A stretch of 64,000 bases of DNA from Kluyvera genomosp. 1 (GTDB taxonomy: Bacteria; Pseudomonadota; Gammaproteobacteria; Enterobacterales; Enterobacteriaceae). Positions 52,135 to 60,414 of the stretch are shown here, piece after piece. How positions within the stretch are numbered: position 1 is the stretch's first letter; each line of letters begins with the position of its first letter. The stretch is from the NCBI RefSeq assembly GCF_001266615.1, contig NZ_LGHZ01000017.1, positions 62,001 through 126,000 on the forward strand, in the 5' to 3' direction. Below the pieces are notes generated by a model. It had not been told where the DNA came from and searched no databases. It worked only from the letters and a program-made list of their open reading frames with translations. Position numbers and translations under genes: made by a program.

Positions 52135-53507
52135 AGAGTCTCCTTTGCGGCAATAAATGCCAGTACTTCTTCGGTTTTTTCGGCCAGCAGGCGGGTATCG
52201 CCACGGGTTTCCACGTTCAAACGCAGCAGCGGTTCGGTATTTGATCCTCGAAGGTTAAAGCGCCAATGAGCAAAGGCCAGGCTCACTCCATCGCAATCGT
52301 CATACTGCGGGGCCTGGGATTGATAATGCTCGATGATGCTTTTCAAGAGTGCGGCAGGATGGCTAACCACTCGGTTGATCTCGCCTGATACCGGAAAACG
52401 CGCCTGTGCATCGCGAATAAACGCCGACAAGGGTTGATGACGACAGCCAATAATTTGCAGCATCAATATCAGCGGGATCATCCCGCTATCGCAGTAGCCA
52501 AAATCACGGAAGTAGTGATGTCCGCTCATTTCGCCGCCGTAAATAGCATCTTCCTGACGCATGCGGGCTTTGATAAAAGCGTGCCCCGTTTTGCTGATAA
52601 TCGGCACGCCACCACATTGATTGATAATGTCGAGACTGTTCCAGATTAAACGCGGGTCGATGATCACGTGACTCGCTGGCGCTTGCTGTAAGAAGTGCCG
52701 GGCAAAGAGTCCTACCAGGTAATAGCTCTCAATAAATTCACCGTGCTCATCGAAGAAAAAACAGCGATCGAAATCGCCATCCCAGGCGATGCCAAAATCA
52801 GCGTGATGGGCAATGACCGCCTGCTGTGTGACGGTTCGGTTTTCGGCCAGCATGGGATTGGGCACACCTGCGGGAAAGTGGCCGTCGGGTTGATGATGAA
52901 GGCGGATAAACTCAACGGGCACACCGATATTTTTAAGCGCCTCGGCCAGAGCGTCGAGCGCTGGGCCAGCCGTGCCATGCCCGGAGTTGACCACGATACG
53001 CAGCGGTCGTATAAGCCGAAGCCTGAGAAAACGCAGTAGACACTGGATCCAGGCAGGGCGATTATCGTAAGCCGTGAGAATGCCACGGTGCACGGCAGGG
53101 GGAAAATCGTTGTTTTCAGCCAGCGCTTTGATGTCGAGCAGGCCGTTATCATTGCTGATGGGACGCGCCTCTTCACGAACCAGCTTCATGCCGTTGTACT
53201 GGGCTGGATTGTGGCTCGCTGTAATTTGGATCCCGCCGTCTGCGCGCAGTTCACGCGTGGCAAAGTAAATCTCTTCAGTCCCCGTTAGACCAATATCAAT
53301 GACGTCGACGCCGCTGGCCATAAGTCCTTGCGCCAGTGCAGCTTTTAGCTCCTCCGAACTCAAGCGAATATCTGCACCGATGACAACGCGCCGAGGTTTG
53401 AGCCAGGCGGCATAGGCGCGGCCGATGCGAAAGGCGATCCCGGCCGTGAGTTCGGTACCGACTTCACCACGAATGTCGTAAGCTTTAAAACAGGTCAGTT
53501 CATCCAT
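52131..53507 (-). CDS. Phosphomannomutase/phosphoglucomutase (ManB/CpsG family)
   Basis: Alpha-D-phosphohexomutase of 458 residues interconverting hexose 1- and 6-phosphates. All four family loops are present. The phosphoserine loop QITASHNP has Ser98, the metal loop is DGDFDRCF (Asp243, 245, 247), and the sugar specificity loop GGEMSGHHYF has Glu326 and Ser328, the GEMS form of PMM/PGM enzymes. The phosphate-binding loop RGSNTEPLLRLNVE is near the C-terminus. The cell needs another copy for capsule or LPS, so this copy is likely catabolic, converting mannose-1-phosphate made by the GH130 phosphorylase to mannose-6-phosphate. That role is inferred from context. Confidence 0.88.
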   Translation of the reverse strand: MDELTCFKAYDIRGEVGTELTAGIAFRIGRAYAAWLKPRRVVIGADIRLSSEELKAALAQGLMASGVDVIDIGLTGTEEIYFATRELRADGGIQITASHNPAQYNGMKLVREEARPISNDNGLLDIKALAENNDFPPAVHRGILTAYDNRPAWIQCLLRFLRLRLIRPLRIVVNSGHGTAGPALDALAEALKNIGVPVEFIRLHHQPDGHFPAGVPNPMLAENRTVTQQAVIAHHADFGIAWDGDFDRCFFFDEHGEFIESYYLVGLFARHFLQQAPASHVIIDPRLIWNSLDIINQCGGVPIISKTGHAFIKARMRQEDAIYGGEMSGHHYFRDFGYCDSGMIPLILMLQIIGCRHQPLSAFIRDAQARFPVSGEINRVVSHPAALLKSIIEHYQSQAPQYDDCDGVSLAFAHWRFNLRGSNTEPLLRLNVETRGDTRLLAEKTEEVLAFIAAKETL

Positions 53508-53536
53508 AATCCACTCTTCTGTTAAGCGATGGGGTC

Positions 53537-54589
53537 TCAGGCCGTTTCCCGCACAATGAGCTGATATTCCAGCGCATAGTGAGTAATCGGCCCATTTTTG
53601 AGCAGTAATTCAACGGCGATTTCCCCTTTGCGTTCCGCATCCTGGGCGATAGTGGTCAGCCCGATGCCGTTGACTTCGGGCGCCATGTTGTCAAAACCGG
53701 TGATCGCCACGCGTTCAGGAATAGCCAGGTGATTACGCTGGCAATAATTCACCGCACCAATAGCAAAACGATCGGACAAACAAATCAGTGCGGTAATGTG
53801 GGGATGGGTAGTGAGCAACGCTTCTGCGGCCTGCTCGCCATGCTTTTCGTCATGTTGGGTTTCATAGAGCCAGCTATCCTCAAGCGGGATGTCATGTTCA
53901 TGAAAAACCTCACGGCAGGCGTTCACTCGCGTCAACATCAAGGAGTTATCACCGGTTATTGTGTGTTCAAGATGGCGTAACCCTTGAATGCCTGGGCGTG
54001 AAGAGAAGGCAATGATGCCAAAGTGGCGATGGCCTTTTTGAATCAGGTATGTCGCGATATCGCGCATGGCGCAGGCGTTATCAATGGATACGCTGCTGTA
54101 CTGGGGTAATTGAAAATCAAGCGTGACAATGGGGAGATGGCGGGCAAGGGTTTGTTGAATGGCCACCGCGTTGCTGTAAGTGGCGTTAAGAATATAGCCA
54201 TCAACCAGGGTAGTCAGCGTCGTCGTTTGACATGTCGTCCCTTTTTGCAGCGGAATGAGCACCAGGTTGATATTTTGTTGTTCACAGCATATTGCAATCC
54301 CGCGCATGAGCTTCATGTCATGGGGATCGATAAAGACGTAGCTCATTGAGTCATTGAATATGACACCGATAGCGTCTGACTTACCCGTCCGCAGTGCCCG
54401 AGCGAGCTTATCAGGCCCCTGAAACCCGACGGATTCTGCGTAGGATAAAATTCGCCCACGTAAAACAGTGGAGAGTTTCTCTGGATTATTCCATGCATTC
54501 GATACGCTGGTGTGCGAAATATTCATTTCTTTAGCCAATGATTTAATCGTAACCCTATCTTTTCTTCTTTCTTTGTATTTATTTGGCAT
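53537..54589 (-). CDS. LacI-family transcriptional regulator of the accessory sugar locus
   Basis: LacI/GalR repressor (350 residues). The helix-turn-helix is at about residues 14-34 (IKSLAKEMNISHTSVSNAWN), with the hinge helix KLARALRTGKS following. The periplasmic-binding-like domain includes DGYILNATYSN, IVTLDFQLPQYSSVSIDN, and ITALICLSDRFAIGAVNY. The helix-turn-helix recognition helix reads HTSVSNAWN instead of the more usual TVSRVLN pattern. It is first in its unit, 29 bp before the phosphomannomutase, so it should be autoregulated through the paired operators just upstream. Effector unknown, probably the imported sugar or a phosphate derivative. Confidence 0.9.
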   Translation of the reverse strand: MPNKYKERRKDRVTIKSLAKEMNISHTSVSNAWNNPEKLSTVLRGRILSYAESVGFQGPDKLARALRTGKSDAIGVIFNDSMSYVFIDPHDMKLMRGIAICCEQQNINLVLIPLQKGTTCQTTTLTTLVDGYILNATYSNAVAIQQTLARHLPIVTLDFQLPQYSSVSIDNACAMRDIATYLIQKGHRHFGIIAFSSRPGIQGLRHLEHTITGDNSLMLTRVNACREVFHEHDIPLEDSWLYETQHDEKHGEQAAEALLTTHPHITALICLSDRFAIGAVNYCQRNHLAIPERVAITGFDNMAPEVNGIGLTTIAQDAERKGEIAVELLLKNGPITHYALEYQLIVRETA

Positions 54590-54650
54590 CGTGTTTTCTT
54601 ATTTTATATTCCTAGTGATTATGTTTTTATTTATCACTGATGGCCGCTGA

Positions 54651-54697
54651 GTTTATCGTTAAACAAAAATGATTTTGTGATTTGTTTAACGATAAAC
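54651..54697. promoter_or_regulatory. Paired LacI-type operators in the divergent promoter region
   Basis: GTTTATCGTTAAAC (54651-54664) and GTTTAACGATAAAC (54684-54697) are exact reverse complements. Each is also a near palindrome with the central CG of LacI/GalR operators. Their centres are 33 bp apart, about three helical turns. They lie 62 bp before the regulator start and 87 bp before the binding-protein start, so one complex could repress both arms. The rest of the 54590-54783 gap is AT-rich promoter DNA. Confidence 0.75.
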
Positions 54698-54783
54698 ATA
54701 AAAAAGGGGTGTTAATTTACGCCTCGTTTAAAGCAGGGTTGCGATAAGCCAATAACAGTTATTCAGCGTTAGGGAGAGATATT

Positions 54784-56073
54784 GTGAAATATTCAACGGT
54801 TGCTAAATTGACTGCGTCAATATTACTTAGCCTCTGTATTTCCGGCTGTGGTCCGGATGACAAACAGGATCCGCAAGATAGCGCTAAAACACCAATCAAG
54901 ATGTGGGTTGCGCCGAATGAAAATGAAGAGGCGTTCTGGAATAAAATGGTGGCTGAATGGAATAAAGACGCCTCGCATACGCCCGTTGAATTTACAACTA
55001 TTCCTGCGGCTAATAGTTCGGAAGAAGCTATTATGAATGCATTGGCTTCTGGAACTGAACCCGATATTTCCAGCAATATCTTTATTGGCTTTGCCAGCCA
55101 GCTTGTTGATGTTGGGCAGATCGAAGATTTATCCAGAATGCCGGGGTTTAATGAACTGGTGAACACTCGCCAAATGACGGCAATCCTGCCAGCCTGGAAG
55201 CTCAATGGTCAGCAAAATGTTCTGCCGATTTATATCAACCCTATCGTCTGGTGGTGGCGCGGTGATTTGCTGAAAAAATATGGCTTTGACCATGTTCCAA
55301 CGAGCTATGACGAACTCTATCAGCTGGCAGCACGCAGGGCGTCGGATAACCATGGCTACGTGATGCAGCTTACCGCTGGGAAGAACTGGTGGGAACGCTG
55401 GTTTGACTTTATTCCACTGTATTACGCGCAGAGCGCGGGCAAAAGCTATGTGGCGGATAAAAAGGCCGACTTCAATAATCCTGCAGGCCATGCCGTACTG
55501 ACATTTATGGGGAAAGTGTTTGCCAACAAGTGGAGCAGCTACGACTTCACCGCCGCTGATGACCCGCTAGCGACCGGCCAGGTACTGGCTTCTGCTCGTG
55601 GTCCATGGGATCTCGCCCGCTATCGTAAGCAATATCCAGATGTGCTGAAAACCATTCAGATTGGCCCAATAATGACCGAAAGCGGCAGGGGCCACCCGCA
55701 TACGTTTGGCGATAGCAAAGGGATGGTCATGTTCAGCTCCAGCAAGCACAAAGCAGAAGCCTGGGCATTCATCCAATGGGTATTCGGCAACGCCGAGCAT
55801 GACCGCAGCTGGCTGGAACTGACCGGCATGCCGCCGGCGCGTGCTGACCTGATGACCAACCCGTTGTTCACCCAGTATTTCGAACATAATCCGCTGGAGA
55901 AAGACATTGCCTCCTATGTTGATGTCGCGCTGCCACCGGTGGCGACGACGCAAACCACGGAAGTCCAGCGCAGTATGACGCAAATGCTTGAGCGGGTGAT
56001 ATTTAACCATGACGATCCAAGCAAGGCGCTGGAGCAGTCTCAACAAGAAATTAACGCTTTGTTGGCCAAATAA
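54784..56073 (+). CDS. Lipoprotein sugar-binding protein of an ABC transporter (family 1)
   Basis: Extracytoplasmic solute-binding protein, 429 residues, MalE/UgpB-like. The signal ends in a lipobox (SLCISGC) with lipidated Cys22, then Gly-Pro-Asp-Asp. The mature part starts with TPIKMWVAPNENEEAFWNKM, the beta-strand/helix start of family 1, and has many Trp residues (WWWRGDLL, KNWWERWFDF) suited to stacking on sugars. It ends with a helical hinge segment. Start is a GTG with GGGAGAG upstream. A lipid-anchored binding protein is uncommon in Gram-negative sugar importers. First gene of the + strand arm; oligosaccharide specificity is inferred. Confidence 0.9.
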   Translation: MKYSTVAKLTASILLSLCISGCGPDDKQDPQDSAKTPIKMWVAPNENEEAFWNKMVAEWNKDASHTPVEFTTIPAANSSEEAIMNALASGTEPDISSNIFIGFASQLVDVGQIEDLSRMPGFNELVNTRQMTAILPAWKLNGQQNVLPIYINPIVWWWRGDLLKKYGFDHVPTSYDELYQLAARRASDNHGYVMQLTAGKNWWERWFDFIPLYYAQSAGKSYVADKKADFNNPAGHAVLTFMGKVFANKWSSYDFTAADDPLATGQVLASARGPWDLARYRKQYPDVLKTIQIGPIMTESGRGHPHTFGDSKGMVMFSSSKHKAEAWAFIQWVFGNAEHDRSWLELTGMPPARADLMTNPLFTQYFEHNPLEKDIASYVDVALPPVATTQTTEVQRSMTQMLERVIFNHDDPSKALEQSQQEINALLAK

Positions 56074-56082
56074 GGGGGATCA

Positions 56083-56949
56083 ATGGCCGGATATGATTCC
56101 CGTACCGGAGGCCTGCTGGCCTCCGTATGGATTGGTTATTCACTACTGTTCTGGTTTTACCCACTCGCCTGGCTGTTGGTGCTAAGCGTCACTCACTGGC
56201 AGTTTATTGGGACGCCCCGGTTTACGGGGCTACAAAATATTATTGGCGTAGTAAATGACCAGTTATTCTGGACATCCATGTGGAATATCTGCCGCTTCTT
56301 GATGTGGTATTTACCCATTGTCTTTATGACTTCATTACTCTTTGCCGCCGGTTTGCGGAGAATTAAATATGGTAAGGGATTTATTGCACTGAGTTTTTTA
56401 CTGGCGAATATCTCATCAGGCGTGGCGTATTCAATTGTATTTGCCAAACTGTTCAGTGAATATGGCCCGGTTAATCAGTTCTTAAATAATTCTTTTGGTA
56501 TTTCCGTTCCCTGGTTTACCAACCCAGACTGCGCGATGTTGTCCATCGCACTTATCGTGACGTGGAAATTTGTGGGATATTACGGTCTGATCCTTTATTC
56601 CGGGATGCAGTCTATTCCACATGATATTTACAGTGCGGCGATACTGGATAAAACTGGACGTTTTAAACAGGGCTGGGCGATAACTTTGCCGATGATGAAT
56701 CCGCAAATTGTGATGGTCATGGTGCTGGCGATTACCGTTGCTTTCAGTATTTTCACCGAACCTTATCTAATTACCGGCGGTGGGCCATTGAACAGTACGA
56801 CCAGTCCGATGGTGGTGATGTATGAAGCGGCCTTCCAGAATATGAAGCCGACCTGGGCTGCCGCCATGTCCATTATCGTTGCGGGCTGTAGCTTCCTGGC
56901 AATTTGGCTGTTCCGCAAACTGTTTGAAAAAAATATCGAGATTGTGTGA
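56083..56949 (+). CDS. Sugar ABC transporter permease, MalF/UgpA type
   Basis: Inner-membrane permease of 288 residues with six helices. The EAA loop that docks on the ATPase is seen as YSAAILDKTGRFKQGWAITL followed by PMM (about residues 186-208). It lacks the long periplasmic insertion of MalF, so it belongs to the short UgpA/MsmF type. The start codon follows the binding-protein stop by nine bases with AAGGGGGA as ribosome site. It ends immediately before the second permease. Confidence 0.92.
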   Translation: MAGYDSRTGGLLASVWIGYSLLFWFYPLAWLLVLSVTHWQFIGTPRFTGLQNIIGVVNDQLFWTSMWNICRFLMWYLPIVFMTSLLFAAGLRRIKYGKGFIALSFLLANISSGVAYSIVFAKLFSEYGPVNQFLNNSFGISVPWFTNPDCAMLSIALIVTWKFVGYYGLILYSGMQSIPHDIYSAAILDKTGRFKQGWAITLPMMNPQIVMVMVLAITVAFSIFTEPYLITGGGPLNSTTSPMVVMYEAAFQNMKPTWAAAMSIIVAGCSFLAIWLFRKLFEKNIEIV

Positions 56950-57777
56950 ATGAAAAAACTCACTCCTCTGAGCCTGGTAATTCATGCGGTGATGTTTTTA
57001 CTGGCACTGAGCTGGCTCTATCCGTTTGTCTGGATGGTTATCTCTTCGTTGAAACCTACGGCGGAAATCTATACCACCAGCTTGTTTTCCGGGCATTTAA
57101 CGCTGGAAAACTATGTCTTCCTTTTTGATAACAGCAATCGGGCGGATAAACCATTCCTGCGGACGCTGTGTAATTCGCTGTTTGTCTCCATCACTATTAC
57201 GGCCTGCGTGACCGTGACCTCGATGCTGGTGGGATATGCGTTGGCCAAGACCGAGTTTCGCGGTAAAAACGCGTTCCGCAATTTGCTGATTGTGCAGATG
57301 GTGTTCCCGGTTTTTATGTTCATCATTCCGCAGTTTGTGCTGATGCGGGAGCTTGGGCTGATTAATGGCTATAGCGCGATGATCCTGCCCTATGCGATGA
57401 GCGCCTGGGGGATCTTTATGGTCTCACAGAGCTTCAAAGGGACACCGAATGACTACCTCTATGCCGCGCGTCTCGACCACGCCAATCTATGGGGCATTTT
57501 GCGGCATGTGATGATGCCATTGAATAAATCCATTCTGGCGATTGTCGCGTTGTTTACCTTTTCCAGTTCCTGGGACAACTTCCTCTGGCCGCTCATTGTC
57601 ATGCGTGATGTCGACAAGATGCCGTTCTCGGTTCTTCTTGCCACCTTCAGTAAATCGTATGGCGTCTACCTGGGGCCAGTAATGGCGGGAGCCGTGGTGC
57701 AAATGCTGCCGGTGGTCGTGCTGTTTATCCTGTTCCGCAAATATTTCCTGCAGGGCATGTCGTTATCACTGAAATAA
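56950..57777 (+). CDS. Sugar ABC transporter permease, MalG/UgpE type
   Basis: Second permease subunit (275 residues, six helices). The N-terminal motif LYPFVWMVISSLKPTAEIYT is typical of MalG-type permeases, and the EAA loop reads YAARLDHANLWGILRHVMMP. The ATG directly follows the TGA of the first permease with no gap, so the two are probably translated together. Forms a heterodimer with the 56083 product and the ATPase at 51052. Confidence 0.92.
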   Translation: MKKLTPLSLVIHAVMFLLALSWLYPFVWMVISSLKPTAEIYTTSLFSGHLTLENYVFLFDNSNRADKPFLRTLCNSLFVSITITACVTVTSMLVGYALAKTEFRGKNAFRNLLIVQMVFPVFMFIIPQFVLMRELGLINGYSAMILPYAMSAWGIFMVSQSFKGTPNDYLYAARLDHANLWGILRHVMMPLNKSILAIVALFTFSSSWDNFLWPLIVMRDVDKMPFSVLLATFSKSYGVYLGPVMAGAVVQMLPVVVLFILFRKYFLQGMSLSLK

Positions 57778-57788
57778 GGAACGTACCG

Positions 57789-59375
57789 GTGAATAAACAC
57801 CCCTGGTGGCAGTCCTGTACCTGCTACCAAATTTATCTGCCCTCATTTTGTGATGGCAATGGCGACGGCATGGGCGATTTCCCCGGGCTGTTATCAAAAG
57901 TGGACTACCTCAATGCGCTGGGCGTAGGCGCTATTTGGATAACCCCCTTTTATCCCTCGCCGCTGGTAGATAACGGTTACGACATTAGCGACTACTGCGA
58001 CGTTGATACGCGCTTTGGCACGCTGGCAGATTTTCGGGAGGTGGTGAAACGGTGCCACGCCTGCGGTATTCGGGTCATTATCGACCTGGTCGTTAACCAT
58101 GTTTCGTCACAGCATCCCTGGTTTCTCGACGCCTGGAATAATCCAGCGAGCCGCTACCGGGACTACTTTTTGTTTAGCAAGCAGCCAAACAACTGGCAGT
58201 CATTTTTCTCCGGCAGCGCCTGGTGCGCGGAGCCGGATACCGGTGAGTATTACTACCATAAGTTCGCGCCGCAGCAGGTCGACTTGAACTGGCAGAACCC
58301 GCAGGTTGAACAGGAGATCTACCAGGTTATCGATTTCTGGAAAGCGCTGGGCGTGGATGGCTTTCGTTTTGATGTGATCAACTTTTTGACCATCCACGGC
58401 ATCGGCCCTGATAACCCGGTGGAAAATGGCGAGCAGCAGCATCGGTTTGATATTAATCAACCGGGGATTATCGACACCTTAACGCGCCTGTGTCGCTATG
58501 TGCGTCAGCAGGGAAGCGCGTTTCTGATAGCCGAAATCGGCAGCGATGAGCTGGATATTCTGGCGCGCTATCAGGCGCCCGAGTTGATGGACGTGGTGTT
58601 TAATTTCAACATTGGCAGCCAGAAGACCTTTGATGTCTCACGCTTATGTGCCGAGATTAACGCCACGCAATCTCGGCAATCGGGCCCACCTACGCTCTTT
58701 TTCTCCAGCCACGATATGCCGCGGATGATTGGACGTTTTGGCGACGGGCCGCGTGATATTGAACGCGCCCGAGCGGTATTCGCGCTACAGCTGACCGTAC
58801 GCGGCGTGCCGTTTATCTTCCAGGGCGAAGAGCTAGGGATGACCAATTATCTCCCCGAAACGGTGGAACAAATCTTTGATATACAGGGAGTAACCCATTA
58901 TCAAACGGCATTACAACAAGGCCTGAATGCCGAACAGGCGCTGGCTCAAGCGATAGAACATTCCCGCGATGCTTCCCGCGCGCCGATGCTGTGGAGCGAT
59001 GCTCCCTTTGCTGGATTCTCTTGTGTTCCCCCGTGGATGCCTGTCAGCGGGGACTATCCGCAAATCAATGCCGCGCGGCAGCGGCAAACACCGGCCTCGC
59101 TATGGCGGGATTACCAGACTCTCATTGCGCTACGGGCAAAAAGCGAAGCGCTGTGCATAGGAGAGTGCGGCCCGCTCTCACTGACCCAGGAGTGCGTATG
59201 GTTTACCCGTACAACGGGCAACGAACAGCTATGGGTGGCGATTAACTTTGGTGAGCCGATAGAGAACCCCTGGTGGAACATGACTGCGGATCTCCTCTAC
59301 GGACAGGACGGCCAATGGCTAGGTAAAAATCAAATTCTGATGAAAAGGAAAGTTCATGAACAGACACAGCAATAA
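57789..59375 (+). CDS. GH13 alpha-glucosidase-like hydrolase
   Basis: Cytoplasmic glycoside hydrolase of family 13, 528 residues, oligo-1,6-glucosidase/trehalose-6-phosphate hydrolase type. CYQIYLPSFCDGNGDGMGD opens the barrel. Region I is DLVVNH (99-104), the nucleophile Asp195 is in GFRFDVINF, the acid/base Glu249 in LIAEIGS, and the transition-state Asp309 in SSHDMPRM. GDGMGD is the calcium-loop form of these exo-enzymes. Region IV is unusual: SHDMPRM replaces the common NHDQPR. No signal peptide, so it acts on imported sugar. GTG start, RBS AAGGA. The 3' end overlaps the GH130 gene by 20 bases. Exact bond specificity is unknown. Confidence 0.87.
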   Translation: MNKHPWWQSCTCYQIYLPSFCDGNGDGMGDFPGLLSKVDYLNALGVGAIWITPFYPSPLVDNGYDISDYCDVDTRFGTLADFREVVKRCHACGIRVIIDLVVNHVSSQHPWFLDAWNNPASRYRDYFLFSKQPNNWQSFFSGSAWCAEPDTGEYYYHKFAPQQVDLNWQNPQVEQEIYQVIDFWKALGVDGFRFDVINFLTIHGIGPDNPVENGEQQHRFDINQPGIIDTLTRLCRYVRQQGSAFLIAEIGSDELDILARYQAPELMDVVFNFNIGSQKTFDVSRLCAEINATQSRQSGPPTLFFSSHDMPRMIGRFGDGPRDIERARAVFALQLTVRGVPFIFQGEELGMTNYLPETVEQIFDIQGVTHYQTALQQGLNAEQALAQAIEHSRDASRAPMLWSDAPFAGFSCVPPWMPVSGDYPQINAARQRQTPASLWRDYQTLIALRAKSEALCIGECGPLSLTQECVWFTRTTGNEQLWVAINFGEPIENPWWNMTADLLYGQDGQWLGKNQILMKRKVHEQTQQ

Positions 59376-60414
59376 CCCGCTAATCACCCCGAAAGATGTG
59401 GTGCCTTCACTGCCAGGGCGCAAAGTTGAATGCGTGTTTAACACCGGAGTCACCGAGTATCAGGGTGAAATTATTCTGCTTCTGCGCGTTGCGGAGAGCG
59501 TAGTGAATGATGATCCCCGGCTTATCGTCGTTCCGCTGCTGGAACCACATGAAGGCGGCTGGCGGCAGACCACGAAGACATTCGATCGTGGCGATGATCG
59601 CTATGATTTTAGCGATCCGCGCACCATTGTTTTAAAGAGCGATCCGGCGCAGCTGTGGCTGACTTCGATGTCCCATTTGCGCCTGGCGCGCAGTCAAGAT
59701 GGCGTGCATTACACCATTGATAGCGAGCCTTTCATCATCGCGGATAGCCGCTATGAAGAGTTTGGTTGCGAAGATGCGCGCATCACGCAGATAGACGGTC
59801 TTTGGTATATCAACTATTCGGCAGTGTCATCGCTGGGTATCACCACCGCGCTGGCGACGACCCGGGACTTCATACACGTCGAAAAACAGGGCCTGATCCT
59901 CTGCCCGGACAATCGGGATGTCTGCTTCTTTCCGGAAAAAGTGGCCGGGCGTTATATGGCGCTGACGCGTCCGGCACCGAGCCACTTTGGCCACCCGGAA
60001 ATCTGGATCTGCGAGTCTCCCGATATGCTGCACTGGGGCAATCATCGCCATTTGCTCGGACGTTCGGGGGATAAATGGGATTCGCGGAAGTCGGGCGGCG
60101 GTGCACCGCTGATTAAAACGGATCGCGGCTGGCTTGAGATTTATCACGGCGTTGATGCCGATCAGCGCTACTGTCTTGGTGCACTGTTACTGGATCTTAA
60201 CGATCCGACGAAAATCCTGGCCAAATCGCCGGTACCTTTGCTCGAACCGACCGCTTCATACGAACGGGAAGGCTTCTTCGGTAACGTGGTCTTTACCTGC
60301 GGAACGCTGGTTCGTCATGAGACACTTCACGTTTGGTACGGCGCGGCGGATGAGTGTACCGCATTAGCCACGCTCCCGATGGATGCACTGTGGAAGCACT
60401 TAGGGCTAGCCTAA
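59356..60414 (+). CDS. GH130 beta-mannoside phosphorylase
   Basis: Five-bladed beta-propeller glycoside phosphorylase of family GH130, 352 residues, no signal peptide. The general acid motif FGCEDARIT gives Asp140. SGGGAPLIKTDRGWLEIYHG (246-265) and GNVVFTCGTLVRHETLHVWY with GAADE (309-333) are conserved GH130 blocks with phosphate-site residues. The family splits beta-mannosidic bonds with phosphate to alpha-mannose-1-phosphate. The sequence looks nearer to the broader GH130_2-like group (mannobiose or oligomannan enzymes) than to mannosylglucose phosphorylase, but I cannot fix the subfamily. It overlaps GH13 by 20 bases and the next gene by one base. Confidence 0.85.
   Translation: MNRHSNNPLITPKDVVPSLPGRKVECVFNTGVTEYQGEIILLLRVAESVVNDDPRLIVVPLLEPHEGGWRQTTKTFDRGDDRYDFSDPRTIVLKSDPAQLWLTSMSHLRLARSQDGVHYTIDSEPFIIADSRYEEFGCEDARITQIDGLWYINYSAVSSLGITTALATTRDFIHVEKQGLILCPDNRDVCFFPEKVAGRYMALTRPAPSHFGHPEIWICESPDMLHWGNHRHLLGRSGDKWDSRKSGGGAPLIKTDRGWLEIYHGVDADQRYCLGALLLDLNDPTKILAKSPVPLLEPTASYEREGFFGNVVFTCGTLVRHETLHVWYGAADECTALATLPMDALWKHLGLA

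Noticed and set aside
52131-53507. Capsule or LPS biosynthesis origin for the phosphomannomutase
   Set aside because: No GDP-mannose pyrophosphorylase, glycosyltransferase or wza/wzc gene is nearby; it overlaps a sugar-import ATPase gene instead.
57789-59375. Trehalose-6-phosphate hydrolase (TreC)
   Set aside because: Overall similarity fits the group, but there is no trehalose PTS gene beside it, the neighbours are an ABC importer and mannoside enzymes, and region IV differs.
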